Position numbers and translations under genes: made by a program
Notes under the pieces: generated by a model
What the model saw: the letters and a program-made list of their open reading frames with translations, nothing else
Told to the model about the DNA's origin: nothing
Database searches by the model: none
DNA from: Mesorhizobium sp. 1M-11
GTDB lineage: Bacteria; Pseudomonadota; Alphaproteobacteria; Rhizobiales; Rhizobiaceae
NCBI RefSeq assembly: GCF_001303895.1
Contig: NZ_LJSD01000001.1
Span: 1-64,000 of the forward strand
DNA length: 64,000 nucleotides
Direction: 5' to 3'
In this document: positions 34,668 to 44,391 of the stretch, one piece after another
Position numbering within the stretch: the stretch's first letter is position 1
How the letters are laid out: each line of letters starts with the position of its first letter

Positions 34668-35027
34668 TCACCCCGCCAACCGCTTGAAATTCGCTTTCAC
34701 ACGCCGGCTCGCCGGCTTGAGCGCAGCGTGCACTGACCGTTCAAGAGCCACACCATTGAGCAACGAGGGTGTTTTCCCCGTCATGATCTCAGGCCAGAAG
34801 CGACTGAACGAATCCACCAGCGAAAGCTGAGCCGCCGCAACCCCTTCGGTCACTGCCGCCACCTTCTCCGAAATCGCCCGCATGCTCTCGCCGCGCCGAG
34901 CGAGCCCGCCGGCTTCCGCTGCCATCACCGGCAGGCGCAGCATCACGACCGCCGGCGCGAGCATCAGATCGGCAACGGCCTTGGCACCCGCCGGCTGGCG
35001 GGATCTCTTTCGAGAACTGCTTTTCAC
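34668..35027 (-). CDS. Hypothetical protein, phasin-like
   Basis: A 119-residue, alanine- and methionine-rich, mostly helical product with a basic N terminus (MKSSSRKRSRQ) and a basic C terminus (RRVKANFKRLAG). The core (AISEKVAAVTEGVAAAQLSLVDSFSRFW) has the amphipathic pattern seen in phasins that coat polyhydroxyalkanoate granules, but no specific motif confirms it. The start is GTG at 35027. No PHA gene is nearby. I do not assign a function. Confidence 0.55.
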   Translation of the reverse strand: MKSSSRKRSRQPAGAKAVADLMLAPAVVMLRLPVMAAEAGGLARRGESMRAISEKVAAVTEGVAAAQLSLVDSFSRFWPEIMTGKTPSLLNGVALERSVHAALKPASRRVKANFKRLAG

Positions 35028-35074
35028 GGGACCATCCAGGTTGAAAGGAATTTGCCTGAAATAACGAATGCGAA

Positions 35075-35098
35075 AGCCGGCGGAACGTTCCGCCGGCT
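35075..35098 (-). terminator. Intrinsic terminator after the aminotransferase gene
   Basis: A perfect palindrome, AGCCGGCGGA-ACGT-TCCGCCGGCT, is followed on the minus strand by TTTCG. It begins 25 bp beyond the aminotransferase stop and separates it from the next minus-strand gene. Confidence 0.7.
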
Positions 35099-35123
35099 CC
35101 CTGTGACAAACTGTCAGCTCTCG

Positions 35124-36503
35124 CTACGCTCGGCGCAGGTCTTCCTTGGCGAGGTCGAGCGCCTTGCCGATGCGCTCGCAACCCATGTCGATCGTGTCGC
35201 GGGTCCAGATCAGCGGCGGCGAAAGGATCATCGTATCACCGGTGGCCCGCAGCATCATACCATTGGCGATGGCGTGATCGCGTACGGTCACGGCAGCGCT
35301 CCCAGCAGGCGAGAAGCGCTCCTTCGTCGCCTTGTCCTTGATGATCTCGATGGCACCCATCAGTCCGATCGAGCGGACTTCGCCGACCAGGTCGTGCCCA
35401 GCAATGCGCTCCTGCAACGCCTTGGCGAAATAAGGCCCGGTCTCATTCTTGACCCGCTCGACCAGCCCTTCCTTGGCGATGATGTCCAGATTGGCGATCG
35501 CCACCGCACAGGCCACCGGATGACCGGAATAGGTGTAGCCGTGGTAGAATTCGCCGCCCTTTTCGACCAGTGTCGTGGCTATACGGTCGCCGACCAGCAG
35601 TGCCGACAGCGGCTGGTAGCCGGAGGTCAGCGCCTTGGCGGTGGTGATGGTGTCCGGCTGGATGCCGTAATAGTCGGCAGCAAACCACTCGCCGGTGCGA
35701 CCATAGCCGGTGATCACCTCATCCAGCATCAGAAGCACATCGTGCTTGCGGCAAATGCGCTGCACTTCCGGCCAGTAGCTGGCGGGCGGGATCTTGACTC
35801 CACCGGCACCCATGATTGGCTCGCCGATGAAGGCGGCCACGTTCTCCGCCCCAGCCTCAATGATCGCATCCTCGACCGCCTTGGCGGCACGCAGGCCGAA
35901 ATCATGGTCGCTCTCGCCGGGCAGCGCCAGCTCGTAGGCGTAAGGCATCATCACATGGACGATATTTGGCACCGGCCCACCGAGCTGGTTGTGCATGCCT
36001 TCCATGCCGCCGAGCGAGGTGCCTGCCACCGTCGAGCCGTGATAAGCGTTCTTGCGCGAGATGATGCGGTTCTTCTCCGGCTTGCCTTCCAGCGTCCAGA
36101 AGTGACGCACCAGCCGAAGCGCGGTGTCGTTGGCTTCCGAGCCTGACGAGCCATAAAAGACCTGGCTCACGCCCTTAGGCGCGATCTCGGCCAGCCGCTT
36201 GGACAACAGCACCGGCGTCGGTGTCGAACACTTGAAGAAGGAGTTGTAATAAGGCAGCTCCTTCATCTGGGCGTAGGCGGCATCGGCCAATTCATCGCGG
36301 CCATAGCCCACATTCACACACCAAAGGCCCGCCATGCCGTCGAGGATCTCCGCGCCTTCGGAATCGTAGATGAACGGTCCCTTGGCGTGGGTGATGATAC
36401 GCGAACCGGCGCCACGCAGTTCCTTGTGATCGGTGAAGGGGTGTAGATGATGCGCGGCATCGATCTGCTGAAGCTGCTTCAGCGAAAAATTCTGATAAGT
36501 CAT
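35124..36503 (-). CDS. Class III PLP aminotransferase (omega-aminotransferase, pyruvate-type)
   Basis: This 459-residue fold-type I enzyme transfers a terminal amino group, probably to pyruvate. The PLP lysine is K290 in TTAKALTSGYQPLSA, the ring-nitrogen aspartate D261 in LMLDEVITGYGRTG, and the phosphate-binding GSSGSEANDTALRL is near 118. The N-terminal HHLHPFTDHKEL and GLWCVNVGYGRDEL are typical of putrescine/beta-alanine/taurine-pyruvate aminotransferases. Sequence does not settle the amine donor. No regulator is adjacent. The divergent-looking 36504-36689 gap upstream holds nothing I recognise. Confidence 0.88.
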   Translation of the reverse strand: MTYQNFSLKQLQQIDAAHHLHPFTDHKELRGAGSRIITHAKGPFIYDSEGAEILDGMAGLWCVNVGYGRDELADAAYAQMKELPYYNSFFKCSTPTPVLLSKRLAEIAPKGVSQVFYGSSGSEANDTALRLVRHFWTLEGKPEKNRIISRKNAYHGSTVAGTSLGGMEGMHNQLGGPVPNIVHVMMPYAYELALPGESDHDFGLRAAKAVEDAIIEAGAENVAAFIGEPIMGAGGVKIPPASYWPEVQRICRKHDVLLMLDEVITGYGRTGEWFAADYYGIQPDTITTAKALTSGYQPLSALLVGDRIATTLVEKGGEFYHGYTYSGHPVACAVAIANLDIIAKEGLVERVKNETGPYFAKALQERIAGHDLVGEVRSIGLMGAIEIIKDKATKERFSPAGSAAVTVRDHAIANGMMLRATGDTMILSPPLIWTRDTIDMGCERIGKALDLAKEDLRRA

Positions 36504-36689
36504 TGGATTAGCCTTTCCTTTTGAATCAATCCGGCAACAGCCGGAGACGGATTCTCAAAGAGCGGAAGGCGGCGAATAACCGATGCGGGCGCACAGCCGC
36601 AAAAGCTCGGTATGGCGCGTACGCAGCGAAGGCGTCACGGCGATATCGAGCCTGCGGGGATGGGCCACTACAGCACGCATGGGCACACT

Positions 36690-37877
36690 CTAGCCGACCC
36701 TGCGACGGCTGTTCAACCCACCGCGCAATGCCATGACGCTGGCAACGACGAGAACAAGGCAGATTGCCCCCAATGTCACGGGCAGCCCGGGCGCGCCGAA
36801 CAAGGTCATGGCGGCGCCGGCAAGCGGCGGCAGGGCGATACCGCCGACGCCCCACATCAGCGAAAAGGCGGCGTTACCGGCGACGAGGGCCTGGCCGGTG
36901 AAACGCTCGCCGAGTTCGATGATGGTCATGGTATAGATGCCATAGGAGACGGCACCCAGCACGAACAGGAACGCCCACACCAGTGGCGTGGTGATCACCA
37001 GCGGCAGCAACGCACAACCGGCGGCCGTGGCGATAACGCAGCCCAGCCGCACAACCTGTGCCGAAAGCCGTTCCGCCAGCAGCCCAAGCGGCACCTGCAT
37101 GGCGATATTGCCGGCGATCATGACGGTCAGCAGTGCTGACATACGTGTCTCGGCAATACCGAAATTTGTGCCGTAGACCGGCAGAAGCGCCAGCACCGCC
37201 TGCTCAAAACCCGCAGCGACCACCACCGCCGTGAGCAGCAGCAAAGCCAACGGCATGAAGCCCAGCACGGAGACGTGATGACCGGTTTGGTCGACTTTCG
37301 GCAGCCTGGGCAATACGACCGCGAGACACGCACCGCAGACGACAAAGGCGACGATGCCAACCAGGAAGGGCGGCCAGCCCTCGGTGCCGACGAAGAGCAG
37401 GCAAAGCGGTCCTGCGGCAAAGCCGGCCGAGATCAGCGTGGAATACACACCCATGATGCGCCCGCGTTTGCCCGGTGGCGCCAGCGCGATCATCCAGACT
37501 TCACTCAGCACATAAAGCGGGTTGGTGACGACGCCGATCATGAAGCGCAGTGGAAACCATGCATAGACATTGTAGGTCAGGCCGACGAGGGCCAGCGTCA
37601 GCGCGGAAAGCGCGGCGCAGGTCAGCGCCGTGCGCCCTGCCCCAAAGCGCCTGGCCAGCGACGGGATCAGCGGCGACGACACGATGAAGCCGATCGGCGT
37701 CATCGCCGCCGAAAGGCCGATCATCGCCGGCGACACGCCTTGCCGCTGCAGGACGAAAGACAAAAGCGGATAGGTCAGACCTTGCGCGATAGCGTAGACC
37801 GAAACGGTCGCGATCACACCTGCGATCGCAGCCCAATTGGTCATCGCTTCGTTCTTGCTGCTCTCTGCGGCGGCCAT
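36690..37877 (-). CDS. MFS transporter
   Basis: About twelve hydrophobic helices in 395 residues, with the MFS loop-2 type motif GAGRTALTCAALS region and APPGKRGRIMGVYSTLISAGFAAGPL, characteristic of the YcaD-like branch of small-molecule MFS proteins. The start at 37877 has GGGAGGAGAC directly upstream; alternatives are 37898 and 37844. The substrate is unknown. It lies 186 bp downstream of the aminotransferase gene's start on the same strand; cotranscription is not evident. Confidence 0.85.
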   Translation of the reverse strand: MAAAESSKNEAMTNWAAIAGVIATVSVYAIAQGLTYPLLSFVLQRQGVSPAMIGLSAAMTPIGFIVSSPLIPSLARRFGAGRTALTCAALSALTLALVGLTYNVYAWFPLRFMIGVVTNPLYVLSEVWMIALAPPGKRGRIMGVYSTLISAGFAAGPLCLLFVGTEGWPPFLVGIVAFVVCGACLAVVLPRLPKVDQTGHHVSVLGFMPLALLLLTAVVVAAGFEQAVLALLPVYGTNFGIAETRMSALLTVMIAGNIAMQVPLGLLAERLSAQVVRLGCVIATAAGCALLPLVITTPLVWAFLFVLGAVSYGIYTMTIIELGERFTGQALVAGNAAFSLMWGVGGIALPPLAGAAMTLFGAPGLPVTLGAICLVLVVASVMALRGGLNSRRRVG

Positions 37878-38016
37878 GTCTCCTCCCACCGCACCCATCT
37901 TCGATGGTCAACGGTTTTCGGGTGCTAGCCGTTCATTGCGATGGACGAAAGAGCTGGATACGCAGGATCGCTTGCTCCACGAGAGCATGATCCCGAACCG
38001 AAGGGCGCGGGCGTGT

Positions 38017-39921
38017 TCAGGGGAAGTACCGCGCCAGCGCTCCCTTCCTGCCCTGCGCATAAGGCTTCAGCCATTTGTCGTCGATCCGCAGACCATCGTC
38101 GGCGGACGGTCCCTTGCCCAAAGTGCGCCGCCAGGCCCGGAATTTGTAGTGATCGAACACGTCAAGGAAATGCACGGCATAGGCGGCGGCGAAAGTCTTG
38201 TCGCCCTCGATGATCACGAGGTTTTCATCGTTCTCGTAGGACGCCTTGTAACCGAGGTTGTGGCTGCCGGTGATCACGGTGGCGTTGTCTTCCATCGGAT
38301 CGATGATGACGATCTTATCGTGCACAATGGCATGGCCGATGGTCAGCACTTCGGCTTGGAAATCCGTCGCGATCGAGGCGCCGGTCAGATTTGCGGCCCG
38401 TACGATCGAAACATTCGGCATCTCCCAGACCTTCTCCGGGAAGACAAAGGGCGCCTTCCCGTCCTTGTTGGACTTGCGCGTGACTGGGTCGCGCGTCGAG
38501 GGCACGTAGTTCGGCATCGCAACCGGATCGCTGATCGCGCCCTGCACGATGAGCCCCCTGTCCGCCCCCGCGGCAGCGACCGCTTCGGCAACGATCGAAT
38601 TGTCGCCACGCCGCGACGGGTTGAACACCAGGAACAGCACGGCCTTCTTGGCAGCCCTGATGCGGGAAAAAACGTCCTCCAGGTCGACCGGCCGCACCGA
38701 AAGCGTCTTCTTGTTACGCTCGGGGTCGTTCGGCGAGAACCACACGGTCATATCATCGAGTGGCGCGCTTTGACCGTTTAGCGGATTGGCAATGTGGTTG
38801 TTCTTGCGAAACGCCACGCCTTGGGTCTGCACGGCATGGCCCGGCGCGTCCTCGCGTTGCGGCGGCGGAAACACATCGCCCTTCATGCGCTCCCAGTAGT
38901 CGTTGAAGATCTTCGCCATTTCGGGATCGTCGCGGATGAAGGCATTGTTGGACTGACCACAGATACCGGTGGTCGTCCAGTTGGTCGACCCGGTCATCAC
39001 CGCCTGCGGCGCGCCGTGTTTGTCGCGATAGACCGCGAACTTGTTATGGCCGATATGGTTGTTGTTGAAGAGCCGATCGGTCACCGTCACCCCGGCATCG
39101 CGCAGCGCCTGGCGGTAAGGAGCGTTGCCGAAATCCCATTTCTTGGTCTGCTCGTCCTTGCCGGAGTTGGAAAGGATCACCTCCACAACACCCTTCGCGG
39201 CGATGATGGCGTCACGCAGCGCGTCATCGCCGAGTTCATAGAGCGCGAGCCGCACCGAACCGCCTTCCGCCTTGGCCCGCGTCAGCAGGCTGATCAGCAC
39301 GTCGGGCACATCGCCATGCAGATAGGCGCGGATCTTGCTGTTACGATCCTGCAGCTCTTCCCGGATCTTGTCGCGCTGGCCGACCTTGATGCCGGCCTCG
39401 GCGAGCGCGCGCGACATCCATTGTGTCGACAGCACGCCGTTGGTGAAGGCCACGCGCGCCTTGCCGAACATCGAACCCAGGAAGATCGTCGGGCTCACGG
39501 CGCCCTGCCCCAGATAGCCGAGCGGTCGTGGCGAGCCAGTATAGGTCCGCTTGCCGTCAATTTCGGGCGGCCGAACCGGAACCGGTTCCAGCCCCGCCTT
39601 CATGGCGCCGACTGGACGCACGCGATAGGCGATCATTTCGCCATCGGGCCGCATGGTCAGGCTGTCGCGGCGGCGGCGCACCGTGAGATCGCGCCAGAAG
39701 GTCTTCTGTACCGGCCACACGCCGGTATCCTGTGGGATCCACTCCTTGTTGCGCTGTCCCTTGAACGGCACCCAGGAAGCCAGGCAACGCTCTTCGCCGG
39801 TATTGGGGTAAAGCCGCACGATCTCGAAACCGAGACAGCCTGGAATCATGCCGTCGACATCCCAGGCAATGAAGGCGACTTCGTTGTTGGTCGCCGCCCG
39901 CACCCTTACCACATCGGCCAT
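38017..39921 (-). CDS. Phospholipase D-like phosphodiesterase
   Basis: The 634-residue protein contains two HKD half-sites: HNKFAVYRD near residue 292, with MTGSTNWTTTG after it, and HDKIVIID near residue 532, followed by VITGSHNLG. Two such motifs in one chain make a complete PLD active site with a phosphohistidine intermediate. The first 150 residues are a separate domain of unknown role. No signal peptide is visible. Substrates of this superfamily include phospholipids and nucleic acids; none is indicated. GAGGGAGGATGTC precedes the ATG at 39921. It is transcribed divergently from mttB (222 bp). Confidence 0.83.
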   Translation of the reverse strand: MADVVRVRAATNNEVAFIAWDVDGMIPGCLGFEIVRLYPNTGEERCLASWVPFKGQRNKEWIPQDTGVWPVQKTFWRDLTVRRRRDSLTMRPDGEMIAYRVRPVGAMKAGLEPVPVRPPEIDGKRTYTGSPRPLGYLGQGAVSPTIFLGSMFGKARVAFTNGVLSTQWMSRALAEAGIKVGQRDKIREELQDRNSKIRAYLHGDVPDVLISLLTRAKAEGGSVRLALYELGDDALRDAIIAAKGVVEVILSNSGKDEQTKKWDFGNAPYRQALRDAGVTVTDRLFNNNHIGHNKFAVYRDKHGAPQAVMTGSTNWTTTGICGQSNNAFIRDDPEMAKIFNDYWERMKGDVFPPPQREDAPGHAVQTQGVAFRKNNHIANPLNGQSAPLDDMTVWFSPNDPERNKKTLSVRPVDLEDVFSRIRAAKKAVLFLVFNPSRRGDNSIVAEAVAAAGADRGLIVQGAISDPVAMPNYVPSTRDPVTRKSNKDGKAPFVFPEKVWEMPNVSIVRAANLTGASIATDFQAEVLTIGHAIVHDKIVIIDPMEDNATVITGSHNLGYKASYENDENLVIIEGDKTFAAAYAVHFLDVFDHYKFRAWRRTLGKGPSADDGLRIDDKWLKPYAQGRKGALARYFP

Positions 39922-40143
39922 GACATCCTCCCTCGAAGCCTCTGGCGCGCGCAATCTACCTTGCTCGCATGGCGCGACTGTAACGGTGTTCACACTAACC
40001 CGCGCGGCTTTCTGCTGGGTTCGCCAATGCTGCCGACACGGCACGCGTCATGTCGCTTTGCTCGCTCTAATGGTCGCCGCCTCCGCAATGGCGGACCGGT
40101 CGGCGGTCCATTATGCGGCGACAAAAATTGCATGAGGATTATC

Positions 40144-41721
40144 ATGACCGCCGCGCTGCAACCCGCCGAACCGGCCCTGGCCACCGATCGCGCCCGTCGC
40201 GGCGGGCGCGCCGGAAAGCGTGCCGTAGGCTCCGTCGCCTTTGACCAGCCGGCCTTCCGACAGCTCAAGATCCCGTTCGCGCCGACCAAACTGCTCTCCG
40301 ATGACGAGCTGGAATCGATCCACTTGGCCTCGCTGCGTGTGCTCAAGGAAATCGGCGTCGACGTACTGCACGACGAAGCCCGCCGCATCATGAAGGCGCA
40401 CGGCGCCGATGTGCGCGAAGGCGAGGTTCGTGTCCGTTTCGACGCAGACATGATCCTCGACCTGATCTCCCATGCGCCCAGCGAATTCACCATTCATGCC
40501 CGCAATCCTGCGCACAATCTGCGCTTCGGCGGCAACAACACGATCTTCGCGCAGATGGCTTCAGCCCCCAATTGCTCCGATATCGATAGCGGCCGCCGGC
40601 CCGGCAACCAGCGCGATTATCGCAATTTCCTCAAGCTCGCGCAGATGCACAACATCCTTCAGATAACGGGGGGCTACCCGGTTGAGCCGATCGACGTCCA
40701 CCCGTCGGTCCGCCATCTCGAATGCATCCGCGACCTCGCCATCCTGACCGACAAGGCCTTCCACGCCTATTCTCTCGGCAAGGAACGCAATCTCGACGGC
40801 ATCGAGATCGCCCGTATCGCGCGCGGCATTTCGCGCGAGCAGATGATGGAGGAGCCGTCGCTCTACACCATCATCAACACCAACTCGCCCTTGAAGCTCG
40901 ATGTCCCGATGATGGAAGGCATCATTCAGATGTCGTCCATGGGCCAGATTGTCTTCGTAACACCCTTCACGCTATCGGGCGCGATGGCACCGGTGACGAT
41001 CGCCGGCGCCCTGGTGCTGCAAAATGCCGAGGCGCTTGCCGGCATTGCCTTTACGCAGATGGTTCGGAAGGGTGCGCCCGTCGGCTATGGCGGTTTCACC
41101 TCCAACGTCGACATGAAGTCCGGCGCACCGGCCTTCGGCACGCCGGAATATATGAAGGCGCAGTTGGTCGGCGGCCAGTTGGCCCGCCGCTACAACCTGC
41201 CCTACCGCACCTCCAACACCTGTGCCGCCAATACGGTGGATGCCCAGGCTGCCTATGAAAGCGTATTTTCGCTGTGGGGCGTCATTCAGGGCGGCGGCAA
41301 CTTCATGATGCATGGCGCCGGCTGGCTGGAAGGCGGCCTGCGCTGCTCCTACGAAAAGATGATCCTCGACATCGATCTTCTGCAGATGGTGGCGGAATTC
41401 CTCACGCCGCTCGACCTCTCGGAGGACGCGCTTGCCGTCGACGCCATCCGCGATGTCGGCCCTGGCGGCCATTTCTTCGGCACGCCGCATACCCAGTCGC
41501 GCTACAAGACCGCCTTCTATGCGCCGATCCTATCCGACTGGCGCAATTTCGAGACCTGGGCCGAAGCAGGCTCGCCGACAGCGATGGAGAAAGCCAACCG
41601 CGTCTGGAAAGAGCGTCTGGCGAGCTACGAAGAGCCCTACATGGACCCCGCCATCCGTGAAGAACTCAATGCCTTCGTCGACCGGCGCATCGCCGAGGGC
41701 GGCGCTCCCACGGATTTTTGA
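40144..41721 (+). CDS. MttB-family corrinoid methyltransferase, non-pyrrolysine (paralogue 1)
   Basis: This 525-residue TIM-barrel protein belongs to the trimethylamine methyltransferase superfamily, which transfers a methyl group from a quaternary or tertiary amine to a corrinoid protein. The frame has no internal amber codon, so like MtgB (glycine betaine methyltransferase) it lacks pyrrolysine. Conserved segments include SIHLASLRVLKEIGVDVLHDEARRI near 60 and TPFTLSGAMAPVTIAGALVLQNAEA near 280. A short Arg/Gly-rich stretch (RARRGGRAGKR) precedes the fold. I start at the ATG at 40144, with GAGGA five bases upstream. It heads a unit with a dimethylglycine dehydrogenase-like gene and a DddP-like gene. 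Confidence 0.85.
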   Translation: MTAALQPAEPALATDRARRGGRAGKRAVGSVAFDQPAFRQLKIPFAPTKLLSDDELESIHLASLRVLKEIGVDVLHDEARRIMKAHGADVREGEVRVRFDADMILDLISHAPSEFTIHARNPAHNLRFGGNNTIFAQMASAPNCSDIDSGRRPGNQRDYRNFLKLAQMHNILQITGGYPVEPIDVHPSVRHLECIRDLAILTDKAFHAYSLGKERNLDGIEIARIARGISREQMMEEPSLYTIINTNSPLKLDVPMMEGIIQMSSMGQIVFVTPFTLSGAMAPVTIAGALVLQNAEALAGIAFTQMVRKGAPVGYGGFTSNVDMKSGAPAFGTPEYMKAQLVGGQLARRYNLPYRTSNTCAANTVDAQAAYESVFSLWGVIQGGGNFMMHGAGWLEGGLRCSYEKMILDIDLLQMVAEFLTPLDLSEDALAVDAIRDVGPGGHFFGTPHTQSRYKTAFYAPILSDWRNFETWAEAGSPTAMEKANRVWKERLASYEEPYMDPAIREELNAFVDRRIAEGGAPTDF

Positions 41722-41802
41722 GCGGCGAGCAGCTGACTCTTAATCAGCGGGTCAGGCTGCCCCACAACCTGAGTCAAACCATCCAAACCGAGAAATAACT
41801 CT

Positions 41803-44388
41803 ATGAAATCCCACGTTAAAGCGGTTGTGATCGGCGGCGGCGTCGTCGGATGTTCGGTCCTCTACCATCTGGCAAAAGCCGGCTGGAGCGATGTCATGCT
41901 GATCGAGCGTTCGGAACTCACCTCCGGCTCGTCCTGGCATGCTGCCGGCGGCTTCCATACGCTGAACGGCGATCCGAATGTCGCCAAGCTGCAGGCCTAC
42001 ACCGTGCAGCTCTACAAGGAACTGGAGGAGCTTTCCGGCCAGTCCTGCTCGCTGCACCTGACCGGCGGCATCATGATGGCCGATACGCCGGAGCGCATGG
42101 ACTTCCTGCGGCTCGCCCACGCCAAGGGTCGCTATCTTGGCATGGACACCGAACTGATCACGCCTTCGGAAGCCAAGGCGATGTTCCCGCTGATGGACGA
42201 GACGAACTTCGTCGGCGCCATGTGGGATCCCGTCGAAGGCCATCTCGATCCGTCCGGCACCACGCATGCCTATGCCAAGGCAGCCAAGAAGCTGGGCGCC
42301 GAAATCGTACTGCGCAACCGCGTCATCGAATTGACCCAAGAGGTCGACGGCACCTGGAACGTTGTCACCGAACAGGGCACGGTCAAGGCCGAGCACGTCG
42401 TTAACTGTGGCGGCCTGTGGGCGCGCGAGGTCGGCCGCATGGTCGGCGTCGAGCTGCCCCTGCTCGCCATGGAGCATATGTATCTGCTCACCGAGCCGAT
42501 GAAGGAGGTCGAGGAATTCAACAAGGCGACCGGCCGCGAAATGGTCGGCGTGCTCGACTTCAAGGGCGAGATCTACACGCGCCAGGAGCGCAACGGCATC
42601 CTGCTCGGCACCTATGAGAAAGCCTGCAAGCCATGGTCGCCGGTGAACACGCCCTGGGATTTCGGCCACGAACTCCTCCAACCCGACCTCGACCGCATCG
42701 CGCCCTCGCTGGAGATCGGATTCAAACATTTCCCGGGCATCGCCAATGCCGGCATCAAGCAGGTCATCAACGGCCCCTTCACCTTTGCGCCCGACGGCAA
42801 CCCGCTGGTCGGTCCGGTACAGGGCCTGACGAATTTCTGGTGCGCCTGCGCTGTCATGGCCGGCTTCAGCCAGGGTGGTGGTGTCGGTCTCGCCCTGTCC
42901 AACTGGATGGTGAATGGCGATCCCGGCTTCGACGTCTGGGGCATGGATGTCGCCCGTTTCGGCGAGTGGGCGAGCCTGCGCTACACCAACGCCAAGGTGC
43001 GCGAAAACTATTCGCGCCGCTTCTCCATCCGCTTCCCGAACGAAGAGTTGCCCGCTGCCCGTCCGGCGCAGACCACGCCGCTCTACGACACGATGGTGGC
43101 CAACAATGCCGTCATGGGCGACAGCTGGGGCCTGGAGACCCCGCTCTGGTTCGCGCCAAAGGGTTCGGAACCGAAGGACGTCGTCTCCTTCCACCGCTCC
43201 AACGACTTCGAACATATCGGCAATGAAGTGCGTGCGGTACGTGAGCGCGTTGGCATCACCGAGATCGCCAATTTCGCGAAATATGAAGTCAGTGGAACGG
43301 GTTCGGAAGATTTCCTGAATCGTTTGATGACCAACCGGATGCCCAAGAAGGGCCGCATCGTGCTGACCCCGATGCTGAACGAATTCGGCAAGCTGATCGG
43401 CGACTTCACCATCGCCAAGACGGGCGACGACAAGTTCATGATCTGGGGCTCATCCGCGGCACAGAAATACCACATGCGCTGGTTCGAGAAGCACCTGCCT
43501 AAGGACGGCTCCGTTCGCATTCACCGCTTCGACCAGACCCTTGTCGGCCTCTCCATTGCCGGGCCGAAGAGCCAGCAACTGCTGCAGAAGCTCACCGACA
43601 TTGACGTTTCGTCCAAAGCTTTCCGCTTTATGGACTTCCGCGAGATGGCCATCGGCGGCGCACCGTGCCTCGTCAACCGCATCACCTATACCGGCGATCT
43701 GGGCTATGAAATCTGGATGCCGCCTGCCTATCAGCGGCTTGTCTATGCCGCCATCAAGGAAGCGGGCGCAGAGTTCGGCATCGTCGATTTCGGCATGCGC
43801 GCGCTGCTTGCCATGCGCCTGGAGAAGAACTTCCCGACATGGTTCCGTGAGCTGAGGCCGATCTACGGCCCGTTCGAGGGTTCGATGGATCGCTTCATCA
43901 AGATGGAGAAGAACGACTTCATCGGCCGTGAAGCAGCCGCAAGCGAACAGGCCGAACTGGCCGACGGCAAGGCCTCGAAACTGCGCCGCGTCTCTTTCGT
44001 GGTGGACGCAGCCGATGCAGATGTGATGGGCGATGAGCCGATCTGGGCCAAGGTTTCGACCGACTACGGAACGGTCGAGAAGCCGCATGGTTACGGTGCA
44101 CCGCGCTTCGACGAGACAGGCAAGGAAGTGCGCGGCTCGGAGGCTGCACAAGGCGCTTCTGGCGTGCGTGGGATCGTCGATGGAGAATGGCGTGTCGTCG
44201 GCTGGATCACGTCGGGTGGTTACGCACACTATGTCCAGAAGTCGATGGCGCAGGGCTACGTACCGGCGGCATTGGCTGAAAATGAAAGCGCCGGCATGTT
44301 CGAGATCGAGATCCTCGGGCACCGCCGCCCTGCCCGCATCAACATTGAACCGCCCTTCGACCCGAGCGGCGAAAAGATGCGGGGTTGA
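41803..44388 (+). CDS. Dimethylglycine/sarcosine dehydrogenase-like flavoprotein with folate domain
   Basis: The 861-residue protein fuses an N-terminal FAD amine oxidase (GGGVVG at 11-16) to a C-terminal aminomethyltransferase (GcvT-like) folate domain from about residue 480. H46 in SSWHAAGG is the position that binds FAD covalently in dimethylglycine and sarcosine dehydrogenases. Such enzymes oxidatively remove an N-methyl group and pass the formaldehyde unit to tetrahydrofolate. It follows mttB by 81 bp and precedes the M24 gene by three bases. Together they suggest stepwise demethylation of a methylated amine. The exact substrate is open. Confidence 0.88.
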   Translation: MKSHVKAVVIGGGVVGCSVLYHLAKAGWSDVMLIERSELTSGSSWHAAGGFHTLNGDPNVAKLQAYTVQLYKELEELSGQSCSLHLTGGIMMADTPERMDFLRLAHAKGRYLGMDTELITPSEAKAMFPLMDETNFVGAMWDPVEGHLDPSGTTHAYAKAAKKLGAEIVLRNRVIELTQEVDGTWNVVTEQGTVKAEHVVNCGGLWAREVGRMVGVELPLLAMEHMYLLTEPMKEVEEFNKATGREMVGVLDFKGEIYTRQERNGILLGTYEKACKPWSPVNTPWDFGHELLQPDLDRIAPSLEIGFKHFPGIANAGIKQVINGPFTFAPDGNPLVGPVQGLTNFWCACAVMAGFSQGGGVGLALSNWMVNGDPGFDVWGMDVARFGEWASLRYTNAKVRENYSRRFSIRFPNEELPAARPAQTTPLYDTMVANNAVMGDSWGLETPLWFAPKGSEPKDVVSFHRSNDFEHIGNEVRAVRERVGITEIANFAKYEVSGTGSEDFLNRLMTNRMPKKGRIVLTPMLNEFGKLIGDFTIAKTGDDKFMIWGSSAAQKYHMRWFEKHLPKDGSVRIHRFDQTLVGLSIAGPKSQQLLQKLTDIDVSSKAFRFMDFREMAIGGAPCLVNRITYTGDLGYEIWMPPAYQRLVYAAIKEAGAEFGIVDFGMRALLAMRLEKNFPTWFRELRPIYGPFEGSMDRFIKMEKNDFIGREAAASEQAELADGKASKLRRVSFVVDAADADVMGDEPIWAKVSTDYGTVEKPHGYGAPRFDETGKEVRGSEAAQGASGVRGIVDGEWRVVGWITSGGYAHYVQKSMAQGYVPAALAENESAGMFEIEILGHRRPARINIEPPFDPSGEKMRG

Positions 44389-44391
44389 ATC

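Noticed and set aside
35124-36503. Assignment as taurine-pyruvate aminotransferase
   Set aside because: The sequence fits several pyruvate-dependent omega-aminotransferases (putrescine, beta-alanine, taurine), and the neighbours do not settle the donor.
38794-40143. Upstream extension of the first mttB frame
   Set aside because: The extension is antisense to the phospholipase D-like gene and lacks any MttB similarity. The MttB fold begins after the ATG at 40144.
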